From JAKRSE01 sp943369295 (lineage in GTDB: Bacteria; Armatimonadota; Fimbriimonadia; Fimbriimonadales; Fimbriimonadaceae): a stretch of 64,000 nt of DNA. The notes beneath the pieces were generated by a model that was not told where the DNA came from, did no database searches, and saw only the letters and a program-made list of their open reading frames with translations. Numbering within the stretch: the stretch's first letter is position 1; each line of letters begins with the position of its first letter. Shown here one piece after another: positions 43,720-52,999 of this stretch. A program made the position numbers and the translations under genes. The stretch covers positions 248,001 to 312,000 of the forward strand of contig CALRMU020000002.1 of the NCBI GenBank assembly GCA_943369295.1, written 5' to 3'.

Positions 43720-45171
43720 TTATCCGTTTGGCGTTTTTGGCTTTGTGTCCACGCCAGGAAGAGGAAACTTCGGATTAGGAACACGCATCTTCTTAAAGAG
43801 CTTCAGACCCTCGGCAACGATCTCGGGATGTTTGGCAGCCAAGTTGTTAGCCTCCCCCGGATCCTGCGCGAGATCGTACAGTTCCACCACGGAAGGGTCC
43901 TTCGATAGGATCGGCCGAATAACCTTCCAATCGCCAATCCGCACCGCCTGCATTCCCCCCGCTTCTGGGTATTCGAAGTACAAGGTGCGAGGTACAGGGG
44001 GCGCGCCGAAGAGTGCCTTTTTGAAGCTTAGGCCGTCGGTTTTTGGCGGCTTGATTTCCAGTAGTTCGGCCACTGTTGCAAAAACGTCCCAGCAGATCGC
44101 TGTCTGATTTGAGAAAGAGCCTGGAGCAATCTTGCCCGGCCACCAGGCCACAGCAGGAACACGAACTCCCCCTTCGTAGAGGCTCATTTTTCCGGCTCTA
44201 AGCTCACCGTTTGATTTGAAGAAAGCTCGATCTGCCCCACCGGCAGCGTCGACCGCACCGTTGTCGCTGGTGACAAACATGAGACTGGTCGATCTTCCCG
44301 ATTCTGCAAGAGCCTTGCGAAGTTCTCCTACCGAGTGGTCGAGATACGAAACCATAGCCGCGTAAGTCGCTCGTGGACGCGGATTCGGAAGATATCCGTT
44401 CCTTCCCAAAGAGTGGGCTGTGTCCCATTCTCTGGGGAACTTTTCGATCCAATCGACGGGCGCCTGCAGAGCCACATGGGGAAGAGGTGAAGCGAAGTAA
44501 AGGAAGAGAGGTTTGTCTGCCGGTTGAGATCGAATCCACTGTGTCGCCTCTTTCAGCATTTTCTCAGGAGCATAGTCAGCACCTTGGTAAGCGCGCCAGT
44601 AATCTTTCTCGTTCGCCAGCGGAGCATCGATTTTTTGATGAGCTGAGAAGAAGTGATTCGAAAGCAGGTCGGGCTGGCGCCCCTTCCACAGGTAAGCCGG
44701 GTAGAGGTTGTGCGCGCGGCGCTGGCAGAGGTAGCCGTAGAAAAAATCGAATCCGTGGTCTTCGGGATGCTCGTCCTTGCGAGGGCTTCCGATGCCCCAC
44801 TTGCCGACCAGGGCAGTGGCGTAGCCCTGCTTCTTTAGGAATTCCGGCAGAGTTGCCTCTGATAGGGGAAAAGAGGCCTGACCCTCTGTGTCATTGGGTC
44901 CGAACCCACCATTTTCTTTGTTCCCACGAATGGTCGCAAAACCTTGGTGCCTGCCCGTCATTAGGCTGTAGCGTGTTGGAGCACAAACTGGGCTGGCACT
45001 GTAGTACTGCTTCAGCCTCATCCCTTCCTGCGCGAGGCGATCGATATTCGGTGTCGGAATCTTTGTCTGGCCAAAACAGCCAATATCTCCGTAGCCGAGA
45101 TCATCGGCCATGATGTAGACGATCGTTGGTTTTGCCGGAACAAGCATCAAGGACAAAACAGGGGCCAACAT
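43720..45171 (-). CDS. Sulfatase (formylglycine-dependent, S1 family)
   Basis: 483 residues. Short signal (MLAPVLSLMLVPAKP), then VYIMADDLGYGDIGCFGQ (the metal-binding DD) and the formylglycine motif PVCAPTRYSLMTGRH, with the cysteine to be oxidised. Later LVGKWGIGSP and FVTSDNGAVDAAGG carry further metal and sulfate ligands. It removes sulfate esters from sugars or other substrates, probably in the periplasm. No anaerobic sulfatase-maturating enzyme or FGE gene is in the window. A TAATGT box ends 6 bases before the ATG. It is the last gene before the putative island. Confidence 0.92.
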   Translation of the reverse strand: MLAPVLSLMLVPAKPTIVYIMADDLGYGDIGCFGQTKIPTPNIDRLAQEGMRLKQYYSASPVCAPTRYSLMTGRHQGFATIRGNKENGGFGPNDTEGQASFPLSEATLPEFLKKQGYATALVGKWGIGSPRKDEHPEDHGFDFFYGYLCQRRAHNLYPAYLWKGRQPDLLSNHFFSAHQKIDAPLANEKDYWRAYQGADYAPEKMLKEATQWIRSQPADKPLFLYFASPLPHVALQAPVDWIEKFPREWDTAHSLGRNGYLPNPRPRATYAAMVSYLDHSVGELRKALAESGRSTSLMFVTSDNGAVDAAGGADRAFFKSNGELRAGKMSLYEGGVRVPAVAWWPGKIAPGSFSNQTAICWDVFATVAELLEIKPPKTDGLSFKKALFGAPPVPRTLYFEYPEAGGMQAVRIGDWKVIRPILSKDPSVVELYDLAQDPGEANNLAAKHPEIVAEGLKLFKKMRVPNPKFPLPGVDTKPKTPNG

Positions 45172-45312
45172 TGGTGCACATTACCGCAAGGCCATCTTGG
45201 GAATCTTTTGCAGACTTTCAAGCGAGTCGGATCAGCAAGACGATCTTGGTTGAGATTCCTTGACCGATAGTGCAGACTCGGAGCGGCAAACCCCGCGCAT
45301 TCATCTTGGAAT

Positions 45313-45356
45313 TGGTGGAGATGAAGGGATTCGAACCCTCGACCTCTGCAGTGCGA
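45313..45356 (-). tRNA. tRNA-Ala(CGC) 3' remnant, left attachment site of a putative island
   Basis: On the minus strand 44 bases match the 3' part of a tRNA from T33 to the CCA end. Visible parts: anticodon loop TCGCAC (anticodon CGC), 3' anticodon strand TGCAG, variable loop AGGTC, T-arm GAGGG-TTCGAAT-CCCTT, acceptor strand CATCTCC, A and CCA. The U at position 70 fits the G3:U70 identity pair of alanine tRNAs. The D-arm and 5' acceptor are missing: sequence 5' of the loop does not pair. This is not a functional tRNA; it is what remains outside an element that integrated in the anticodon loop. The recombinase gene lies 40 bases away. Confidence 0.75.
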
Positions 45357-45396
45357 TTGTCTCTTGAAGACAGTAGTTTAGTAAGTTAGCTTGAAC

Positions 45397-46500
45397 TTAC
45401 GCGGACGCGGTCGTGTGACCGCTATTTGTGACCACTATAGATTGAACGACGGTGGATTGTGCGGCTCGTCTTCTCTGATCATCAGCTCTTGCGTAGGCTT
45501 TGAGAGTGATAGATGGAGTTGCGTGACGGGCGAGTTCCATTGTCGTCCTTACGTCAGCTCCTGATTGAATGAGGAGTGAAACATAAGTGCCTCGAAGATC
45601 TTGCAGTCTTAACGAGTCAGGGAGCCCTAATTCGCTTTTTCGTTTGATCCAATCCGCCTGGAGCCGATCTTTGGTTAATGGGCGACCTTCTTGGGTTGTA
45701 AAGATCTCTGGTGCTCTTTTGGGCTGTGCATCAAGGACTCTTAGAACCTCCTTTGGAAGTGGGACTGGCTTTTTTGCAGTGGCATTCTTCGTACCTGGGT
45801 GTATGAGGAGCAGATTCTGACGATCAACCTGATCCCACTTTAAAAGTCTCGCCTCCGACGGACGGAGTCCGCAAAGAGAGGCTAGAAGCGCGATGCCATC
45901 GATCCTGGAGCTTCCGGAGATGAAAGATGAAAGCTCAGTCGCGGAGAGCAGGGTGTTCTCACGATCGATGATCGTTGGCACTTTGACCGATCTGCAAGGA
46001 TTTGCTTCAATCAACCCAGATTCAATTGCTAAGCTGAAAAGTTTAGAGAAATAGCCCTTGATCCTATGTTTGTATCTTGGGCTAGCTGGAACATAGGTCA
46101 CGATAAACTCTTCGCCCGACTTTCGCTTTCTTTCGGCTGACAAGTCAGCGAAAAATGCTTTCAAGTGAATCGGCTTCACCTCGGTCAGTTTGAGCGAGCC
46201 AAGTTCCTTGCCCTCAATGAATCTCAGGCGATAAGTCTCGTTTGTGGCAAGTGTGTTGGCTGCTAGCCCTCTGCCATAAGGGCCGAGACTTTGCTCAAAA
46301 GCCCACTCGGCCAGGGTTGGAGTTGAGGATCGTGGAACTTTTCCTGCAGCCATAGCCGCGCGATCGGCTTCGGCCTCTGCCCAGGTCTTGCGGGGTGTAC
46401 CGAACACGTCTTTTGAATCGATCCTTAGTTTTGCTCTGTACCCTTGTCTAAATCTGGAGACAGTTCCTTGGCCTTTCGGTCGTCTTCTCTTTTGAGTCAT
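45397..46500 (-). CDS. Tyrosine recombinase / integrase
   Basis: 367 residues. Basic N-terminus (MTQKRRRPKGQGTVSRF), SAM-like core-binding domain (about 60-170), and catalytic domain with the first arginine in CGLRPSEARLLKW. The second box reads LRLQDLRGTYVSLL where H-x-x-R is expected, so the histidine is replaced by Q. ARHATPSITLKAYARA supplies the later H and the tyrosine. Placed next to a truncated tRNA-Ala, it is the likely integrase of the island carrying the CRISPR-Cas locus. Confidence 0.88.
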   Translation of the reverse strand: MTQKRRRPKGQGTVSRFRQGYRAKLRIDSKDVFGTPRKTWAEAEADRAAMAAGKVPRSSTPTLAEWAFEQSLGPYGRGLAANTLATNETYRLRFIEGKELGSLKLTEVKPIHLKAFFADLSAERKRKSGEEFIVTYVPASPRYKHRIKGYFSKLFSLAIESGLIEANPCRSVKVPTIIDRENTLLSATELSSFISGSSRIDGIALLASLCGLRPSEARLLKWDQVDRQNLLLIHPGTKNATAKKPVPLPKEVLRVLDAQPKRAPEIFTTQEGRPLTKDRLQADWIKRKSELGLPDSLRLQDLRGTYVSLLIQSGADVRTTMELARHATPSITLKAYARADDQRRRAAQSTVVQSIVVTNSGHTTASA

Positions 46501-46593
46501 TTGGAATTACCGCCTCTATTGTGAAGCCATTCCGGATCAAGTGCCTGTACCCTCTATAAGCTCAATCCAGAGGATTGATAATCGTTCTCCCCT

Positions 46594-46866
46594 TCAAGGA
46601 TCATTCAAAGTCATACCTTGGTGATCTTTTGACCCTGGGCAGAAATCTGTGAGCATCTCTCCATCCGATCCTGTACGCTTCTCTAGCATCGTGCAGTCTT
46701 GTGCCTTTTTGGACACCAACAAATCCAAAAAAGCCGCCAGGAGGCCAGTAAAGTCCTCTGAGGCAATGTCGCGCTCCACGTCTGTAGGCTTCTGGTCTTC
46801 TTTGATTTCCTCTGTGTCGAGAGGGAGTAGTTCGAGCCTTTCGCATTTCCATAAAGAGGATGCCAT
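46594..46866 (-). CDS. Small hypothetical protein
   Basis: 90 residues, acidic, soluble (ERLELLPLDTEEIKEDQKPT, FTGLLAAFLDLLVSKKAQDC). Same strand as, and directly upstream of, the integrase gene. Its codon use looks protein-like, but no ribosome site or family supports it. It could be a directionality or accessory factor of the element, without evidence from motifs. Confidence 0.4.
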   Translation of the reverse strand: MASSLWKCERLELLPLDTEEIKEDQKPTDVERDIASEDFTGLLAAFLDLLVSKKAQDCTMLEKRTGSDGEMLTDFCPGSKDHQGMTLNDP

Positions 46867-46916
46867 AGGTGATGGATCAGGGCTCTATTGAGCAGGAGTG
46901 CGCAGGAACAGGTGTG

Positions 46917-48848
46917 CTAGGGACTGAGATCTGGTGCCCAGGACACTGAATTCTCAAGAAACCATTTGTAATGATGATTCGCTAGGGCCGTTTGTTCAGC
47001 AATAATGATAAGCTGTTGACGGCATCTTGTTATAGCAACTCTAGCTAGCCTTTCACCGAAAAATCTTACTGAGCCATTAATTGGATTAACTAAGTCGATT
47101 ATCACGATATCGGCTTCGGAACCCTGCATTCTGTGTACCGTTCCAAGCGTGATTTGACTAATGATGTCTGGCCTCAACATCCCATTCACATAGGAGAGCT
47201 GCTCTTTGAATGGTACGATAAGGGCGATCGACTTTCCGGGTCGATCAACAAGAAGTCGCTCCACGGCTTGTGCTGAAATCCATGCAGACCGTTTATAGCT
47301 ATTTCCGCCTTTTTGACTATATGGTGGACTATCTCGGCAGTTGGCCGGAATACCTGTGCACTCACTTGGCTTAATCCAGACTATGGGGCCACCAGGCATC
47401 CTGTTTGCGGCAGTAAGCGGAGCTGGGGCGTTAACTGACTTGAGGCGTCCTAAATACCACCTTCGCGAAACTTCATCACTTATGATCTGCGTCATACGGC
47501 TTTGTTCTTCGAGCATATGGACAACTTCTGTATTGATTAGATTCTCGACAGATCGCTCGCAGTCGATTGCGCAAAACGGTGAGGTCGCGAGCCAATGTTC
47601 GGAGACCCTGTCGTTCTTAGACCCCTGTCTTGTATGCGCACTTTCCAAGAAACTTGAAACGCTGATAGGTTTGAATTGCAGGAAATCGCCGTAGAAGGCA
47701 AAGAATAGTGGCCTGTTATCTGGATTCGCCTCTGCCAGCAGAAAGGGGTAAGCCATAGAGATCATTGAGGCTTCATCAAAAAGTGCCAAGTTCCAGCATC
47801 TTTCTCTCATGCTGTCATGATAGGTCCACATGCATGTATTTACTATCAGACATTGGCAGTTAATAACTAATTTTGAAATCGCGGAAGCTCTCTGTTTCCT
47901 GAGGCTGGAAAGTTCCTCAACGAGGTCGCGCCTCTGATTCTCAAGAGAGGCAGATGGACCAACGCGTAGAGATTTTCCCACTTGTTCGAGCCTATCCAAG
48001 CAATCCCTGATCAGCAGATTGTAGTGGAGGTAAGTTTGTGACCATAGTAGTAAGTGCGAACGAGTTGGGTCATTGGCCAATTCATCTACTTTTGGCTCGC
48101 CAGCTCTCAAGATGAAACCTGGCTCGGATCGACCGGAGAGCTCTCTCCATGCTGTGTCAATAGAGAGTGTTAGCCTATCAACTGCTACGTGGGTTGGTGC
48201 CAGGCATATAACAGTATTCCCTTGCAATAGGTTCTGAGCAACTCTCCATCCAGCCGCAGTAGTTTTGCCGGTGCCAGGCGGACCCCAAACAAAGAGCTTT
48301 GGCTTGGAAAGTGATGCCACTTGACTTGGTCTTCCCCATTTCCAAACTGCTGGAACAACTGGCTTTGGTTCTGGACCCACACTTTGGAGGGCGAATGGGC
48401 GATGAGCTTCGCTTGGTAGGCTCCTGGCTAGCTTCTCTAGGCGAACCAGGTACTGCTTCGCTTCAATCTTTATGCGGTCTCCTGCTTGAGGGACACTGTA
48501 GACTTGACCAGTCTCGACGGAGTCTCGGTTGTCAATCTCCACGATGATGACGCAAGCCTCAATATGAACAGCTGTTACTTTGCCTGTCCATGAACTACTT
48601 GATTCTGATATTTCGGATCCTTCCAAATCTTCAGTCAGGATGGCCCTCTGAGTTTGACCACCAGGCGAGACGAGTCTCAGGCTGTCTGGGTTGCAGAAAA
48701 GGACAAAGCTGAAGTTGTCCGGCGTTTTAACCTCAACTACTTCTGCAAATAATGGTCGTTCGCTTTCCTGCCTTTCGGCAACAATAGCTTTGACCAAAGA
48801 CGCTGGAGTTGTTAGGGGATGGCTCAGCCACTTATCAAAGGGGGTCAA
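46917..48848 (-). CDS. Superfamily 1 (UPF1/Dna2-like) DNA/RNA helicase coupled to a CARF protein
   Basis: 643 residues. N-terminal 170 residues form a beta-rich accessory region (FAEVVEVKTPDNFSFVLFCN, GKVTAVHIEACVIIVEID) like the 1B/stalk part of UPF1-type enzymes. Then motif I WGPPGTGKTT (about 188-197), motif Ia APTHVAVDRL, motif II ALFDEAS (358-361), motif III-like YGDFLQFKP, motif V TVHRMQGSEADIVIID and motif VI RVAITRCRQQL. The TTG start overlaps the CARF stop (TTGA), so the two are translated together. It should unwind or remodel RNA or DNA using ATP. A role downstream of cyclic oligoadenylate is inferred only from its partner. Confidence 0.85.
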   Translation of the reverse strand: MTPFDKWLSHPLTTPASLVKAIVAERQESERPLFAEVVEVKTPDNFSFVLFCNPDSLRLVSPGGQTQRAILTEDLEGSEISESSSSWTGKVTAVHIEACVIIVEIDNRDSVETGQVYSVPQAGDRIKIEAKQYLVRLEKLARSLPSEAHRPFALQSVGPEPKPVVPAVWKWGRPSQVASLSKPKLFVWGPPGTGKTTAAGWRVAQNLLQGNTVICLAPTHVAVDRLTLSIDTAWRELSGRSEPGFILRAGEPKVDELANDPTRSHLLLWSQTYLHYNLLIRDCLDRLEQVGKSLRVGPSASLENQRRDLVEELSSLRKQRASAISKLVINCQCLIVNTCMWTYHDSMRERCWNLALFDEASMISMAYPFLLAEANPDNRPLFFAFYGDFLQFKPISVSSFLESAHTRQGSKNDRVSEHWLATSPFCAIDCERSVENLINTEVVHMLEEQSRMTQIISDEVSRRWYLGRLKSVNAPAPLTAANRMPGGPIVWIKPSECTGIPANCRDSPPYSQKGGNSYKRSAWISAQAVERLLVDRPGKSIALIVPFKEQLSYVNGMLRPDIISQITLGTVHRMQGSEADIVIIDLVNPINGSVRFFGERLARVAITRCRQQLIIIAEQTALANHHYKWFLENSVSWAPDLSP

Positions 48849-49846
48849 AGTGTGTGCTCCCTTGCCAGGAGTTCTAAGAACCTGGCAGCTAATCCCTCGG
48901 GGTGTTGAAAGGTGTCCAGTTCTTCTTCTTCTTCAGTTAGCTCCCAAGAAGGCTGAACCGGCGCAGCCGCTGGAGTCATGGCAGGGTCCGAGGCAGCTTC
49001 GTAGCAGAATTGGGATGTTGGGCCTTCTCCTAACAGTTTTGCGCAATTCAAGAAGCAGCTGGATGCCTTCTCAAAGTCGCCCTGCGACTGGGCATGGAAA
49101 GCCTTACAAGATGCCAGGAGGATTTCGTCTAACTTAGATTCAACCCCTCTTCTAGCTGCCTCCTTCAACGACCAACTCGCTGCTGCAAAACTTCCAGCCT
49201 TCATGAGCGAAAGAGCATCCTGACGAGAGTCTTCGCCGACTATAGTCCGGAAATGGGCCAATTCGATGAATGTCTCTTGGACAAAAAGCTGCCTGTGCCT
49301 CGGAGAGGGTGTTGCTCGAATATAGGTCTGCCGCCATCCTTTTATCGATGCGATTGCCCCAAGAGAGGCCGCCATAATTTTCAGTCCACTTGTAACGTCC
49401 ATCGTCGTAGCTCGTGCGGATGGACTGCCAAGTTTCGCAGACTCCTGAAGCACTACGCGAGACATTAGAACCGTGTCTTCGCCATCTCCAAGGGAGACAA
49501 TCTTGACCTGCTCTTTGTCAGGGATAAGGCTGTCAGTCACACTCTCGGCGCAGGCTCGTGATCCTTCTGTTGCCAAAAGCACAAGGTTTGCTGATCTGGT
49601 GGCTAGTGCCGCGAGAATTGGTGAGTAGATCTGCGTACCTACAGGAACGAACAGCAGTTCCGATCGCCCTCTGGGGGCTGTACGCCGAATCCAGTCGGCT
49701 GACAGTGGAAAGAGCGTTTCATCATAGAACTTCCTTGCTTCAGTGGGATCCTCTAGAGTCTCTAGATGAATTGCTGCCTCGCTTCTCGCGACCTCCAGAT
49801 GGGCAAGAGAAAGATTTGATGGGGGCAGACTTAGCCTCTGATGCAC
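48845..49846 (-). CDS. CARF-domain protein without recognisable nuclease, partner of the SF1 helicase
   Basis: 333 residues from GTG 49846. The Rossmann-like CARF core runs from about residue 62 (ELLFVPVGTQIYSPILAALA, then ANLVLLATEG) to TMDVTSGLKIMAASLGAIAS (D150 to K156), equivalent to the usual (N/D)xTGGTK motif with one G changed to S. The C-terminal half is helical (SLMKAGSFAAASWSLKEAAR, FEKASSCFLNCAKLLG) and ends in an acidic tail. No HEPN R-x4-6-H, PD-(D/E)XK, RelE or protease motif was found. Known CARF domains bind cyclic oligoadenylates made by Cas10. Here the attached output is probably the coupled helicase. Confidence 0.75.
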   Translation of the reverse strand: MHQRLSLPPSNLSLAHLEVARSEAAIHLETLEDPTEARKFYDETLFPLSADWIRRTAPRGRSELLFVPVGTQIYSPILAALATRSANLVLLATEGSRACAESVTDSLIPDKEQVKIVSLGDGEDTVLMSRVVLQESAKLGSPSARATTMDVTSGLKIMAASLGAIASIKGWRQTYIRATPSPRHRQLFVQETFIELAHFRTIVGEDSRQDALSLMKAGSFAAASWSLKEAARRGVESKLDEILLASCKAFHAQSQGDFEKASSCFLNCAKLLGEGPTSQFCYEAASDPAMTPAAAPVQPSWELTEEEEELDTFQHPEGLAARFLELLAREHTL

Positions 49847-49940
49847 GCCTTATCTTATCCTCTCTCGCGTTGAACGCAGCCTCTATTCGCAGTTCTGCGC
49901 AGCTGTGTCAAGAATGGAGATATCGTGCGACAATCCAGGA

Positions 49941-51236
49941 ATGAGCAAAGCACAGGTTCTTGTCTCTCTTGTTGGCAGATCTCCTATTCCCATCCTTATA
50001 GGATGTCGTGACTTGGCACCAGACGGATGCAGTCACCTGCTGGTCTGCACTGACCAGACGAAAGTGCATGCAGATCGCATAAGGAAGGTCATCGCTGACC
50101 AAGAAAGTGAAATTCTCGTCTTGGAAGATGGAAAGAACCCTCAACTAATTCTAAGTCAGCTAGAAGGGTGGCTGGTCAGTCGAGGGAAGGCAGAGATCAT
50201 CTTAAACTACACCGGAGGAACTAAGGCAATGGCTGCTGCTTCAGTAGCCTGTTTAGCAGCTGCCGCTGACGGTGAATTGTGGTACCTCGATGAGTCGAGC
50301 AACACATACAGAAGCTTCCAAGGAGAAAACTTTCCAGCTGGATCTGTCGTTTCTGTCGATGAGGTCCTCTCGCTTCATGGGTGGAATGGTAAACCGAATT
50401 ATTCAGTGATTTATCCTTCGTGGAAGGAGCTATGCGACTTCTATGATTCCGGGCTCAAGGTAAATGAAAAGGGGTATCGATCCATCAAGAAGGAGTCTGA
50501 AAGATTTGATTATCTCGAGGCTTTTGTAATAGACCTGCTGCCGGACAACCAACGAATGTCCAGGATAGTCTCTTCGTGGAAAGAGTGGCATCAGGATGGC
50601 AGGACTGCGTCGCTGCCCTACCAAGAGGAATGGGAGAAAATCTGTGAATTCCACGATCTGATGCCGTCCTTAGTAGAAAAACACTTCCCATCCTGTTCCG
50701 GTGTTTTCCAATCGAAAAAGGCGGTGAAGTTTGATCGCGAGAATCCTTGGACCCGAAAGAATGATTGGGCTGGAGAATTTCTCAAAAGTATGGCCGTCTT
50801 TTTTCAAGGAATCTGGCTCGAAGAATTTGTACGACAAGGGATAAAGCGTGCCTTTATTGGCAGGGCAGAAGAGATAACTGATGCCTATGAAATCTGGCCT
50901 GAAGAAGAAGACTTATCCGCCCAAAAGATACTTGTTACTCGCAGAGAAGTGGACTCTTTGATCCTTAGAGAGAATGGGATCACTCTCGTTTCAGTCACCC
51001 GGTCAGGGCATTCAAGTTCACTTCGGGAGAAGCTTTATGAAGGGATCACAATTGCACAGTCTATAGGTGGCGATATGGCTGTGGCCTTTGTCGTTGCCCC
51101 AGCTAGTGAAGATCAGATCATCTCTGCTTCGCTCGACTCGGATGCCAGCCAAAAGGGCAGGATCATGGGGTGGGAGCTTCTTGATGCCATGAGGGCTGGG
51201 GATGATGAGGCTGTGAGGAGAAGTTTTGTTCGCTAG
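49941..51236 (+). CDS. Card1/Can2-like CARF plus PD-(D/E)XK protein with degenerate active site
   Basis: Start at ATG 49941, where the CARF fold begins (MSKAQVLVSLVGRSPIPILI); a GTG at 49905 is also in frame. 431 residues. CARF motif LNYTGGTKAMAAAS (N89). The C-terminal domain aligns with the nuclease of Card1/Can2: IWLEEFVRQGI, then RREVDSLILRENGITLVSVT. D338 is kept, but the E-x-K pair expected 13-15 residues later reads S351 and T353. The flanking residues (SLREKLYEGITIAQSIGGDM) are well conserved, so the fold is probably intact and cleavage impaired. Divergently transcribed from the CARF-helicase operon. Confidence 0.75.
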   Translation: MSKAQVLVSLVGRSPIPILIGCRDLAPDGCSHLLVCTDQTKVHADRIRKVIADQESEILVLEDGKNPQLILSQLEGWLVSRGKAEIILNYTGGTKAMAAASVACLAAAADGELWYLDESSNTYRSFQGENFPAGSVVSVDEVLSLHGWNGKPNYSVIYPSWKELCDFYDSGLKVNEKGYRSIKKESERFDYLEAFVIDLLPDNQRMSRIVSSWKEWHQDGRTASLPYQEEWEKICEFHDLMPSLVEKHFPSCSGVFQSKKAVKFDRENPWTRKNDWAGEFLKSMAVFFQGIWLEEFVRQGIKRAFIGRAEEITDAYEIWPEEEDLSAQKILVTRREVDSLILRENGITLVSVTRSGHSSSLREKLYEGITIAQSIGGDMAVAFVVAPASEDQIISASLDSDASQKGRIMGWELLDAMRAGDDEAVRRSFVR

Positions 51237-51509
51237 GCGGTAAGCGCAGCCTGGAGACACAAGGGCCATAAGTCTTTTCACGAGACGAATTGCCCTGTGA
51301 GTCCCCTGAACATCTCGGCCAAGCGGGGAAATCTGCATGCCCTGAGAGGATGCCACCTCCGTTTGGTCTGTCAATCCTTTGAGACGTTTCTCGATTAGAT
51401 ACAGTAGGAAAACAAGATTATCAAGTTGAGTTTCAGCTCGCAAACGTGGGGGAGAGCCGCTAGCAAAACGTTCGGATCTTCCTCATTCTTCATTCTTTCT
51501 TCGTCATCC
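51237..51509. other. Gene-poor trailer flank of CRISPR array 1
   Basis: No convincing gene. Bases 51440-51509 are homologous, inverted, to the sequence after array 2 (63880-63935). Both contain short GAATGAAG/GAATGAGG-like heptads on one strand and the coding-like string DPN-x-LLAA in the same relative position. Confidence 0.55.
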
Positions 51510-52999
51510 CAAGCCATCCCCTAAAGCGGGTCAGGGGTTTGCGACCTGACTAACCGCGACCTTGGAGACGAAACGACAATGGACGAACACATTCAATCCC
51601 CTAAAACGGGGCAGGGGTTTGCGACTTGATGGGAGAAAAAACATCGCAGGCCCTCATGCTTGAGTTGTTTCAATCCCCTAAAACGGGGCAGGGGTTTGCG
51701 ACACCACTGGCCTTAAGGCCCTCAACCTCAATCTCTCAGAGTTTCAATCCCCTAAAACGGGGCAGGGGTTTGCGACAGGTTGGAAGGCTAAGCTTCAGAC
51801 GTGCGATAAGTTCGCGTTTCAATCCCCTAAAACGGGGCAGGGGTTTGCGACCCACTTACCCCAGGCGGGGGACGCTGTTGTCAGGACGCTATCGAGTTTC
51901 AATCCCCTAAAACGGGGCAGGGGTTTGCGACCTCACTGGCGGAAGTTCTTCAAAACCTTAACCGATAAGGAGTTTCAATCCCCTAAAACGGGGCAGGGGT
52001 TTGCGACGAGCCTGCCGACATCTCAGACCTGGACAGCTTGTTCGGGTTTCAATCCCCTAAAACGGGGCAGGGGTTTGCGACATTCTTCCTATCGAACTGA
52101 CGCGGCTGACGGACTACGGGGCTGTTTCATACCCCTAAAACGGGGCAGGTGTTTGCGACGCCGCTACTACGACTGGCCTTGTGGCCACCATGTACATCCG
52201 TTTCAATCCCTTAAAACGGGGCAGGAGTTTGCGACTGGACGTTCGAAAGTACCTCTTCAGCAAGGATATGCCAGTTTCAATCCCCTAAACGGGGCAGGGG
52301 TTTGCGACGTGGTGTACACAATGGAGATTCGAGCCACTGGCTCGAGCAGAAGTTTCAATCCCCCAAAACGGGGCAGGGGTTCGCGACTACAACACCGAGC
52401 CTGGAGCACTTCTGCACGCTTGTTTCAATCCCCTAAAACGGGGCAGGGGTTTGCGACGAGGGATTTCCAGTTCCACAGGGACTGCACTCTTGCCCAGAAG
52501 GCGTTTCAATCCCCTAAAACGGGGCAGGGGTTTGCGACATGAAAATCGAATTGCGAAAAGACAGCTATGTTGTGAGGAGTTTCAATCCCCTAAAACGGGG
52601 CAGAGGTTTGCGACTAGCTATGGCCCAGGCCCTGACGTGCCGGTACCGGCTGAGAGTTTCAATCCCCTAAAACGAGGCAGGGGTTTGCGACAGCCTTGTT
52701 ACACCAGGCAGGTCCTAAACGAAGCCAGAAGGGCGTTTCAATCCCCTAAAACGGGGCAGGGGTTTGCGACGGCACCTTTACCGTTCACTGGTCAAGGCTG
52801 AAAAAATGTTTCAATCCCCTAAAACGGGGCAGGGGTTTGCGACGCCCGCACATATCGTGAGACAGTGCAGGCGGCTGACAACTCGTTTCAATCCCCTAAA
52901 ACGGGGCAGGGGTTTGCGACGCTACCTGGGTCTGGAGCCCTTAAAGAAACCTGGGTTGACGTGGTTTCAATCCCCTAAAACGGGGCAGGGGTTTGAGAC
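51510..52999 (-). CRISPR. CRISPR array 1 (type III-B), 20 repeats, transcribed leftward
   Basis: 36-bp repeats beginning, on the plus strand, at 51510, 51590, 51667, 51741, 51816, 51896, 51972, 52046, 52124, 52200, 52274, 52352, 52422, 52503, 52579, 52656, 52735, 52808, 52885 and 52964. Spacers are about 37-46 bases. In crRNA sense (minus strand) the repeat starts GTCGCAAACCCC and ends GTTTTAGGGGATTGAAAC, so the 8-base handle ATTGAAAC fixes the orientation. The leader-distal end (51510) is strongly degenerate. Interior repeats at 52124, 52200, 52274 (one A lost), 52352, 52579 and 52656 also carry changes. The array follows cas2 on the same strand. Confidence 0.97.

Noticed and set aside
48845..49846. 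HEPN nuclease (Csx1/Csm6-like) in the CARF partner of the helicase
   Set aside because: No R-x4-6-H motif in the helical half; arginines and histidines are wrongly spaced.
51018..51443. Minus-strand open frame of 141 codons overlapping the end of the Card1-like gene
   Set aside because: More than half lies antisense in a well-supported gene. The free part (RAETQLDNLVFLLYLIEKRL) faintly recalls four-helix-bundle proteins and could be a relic, but support is too weak.
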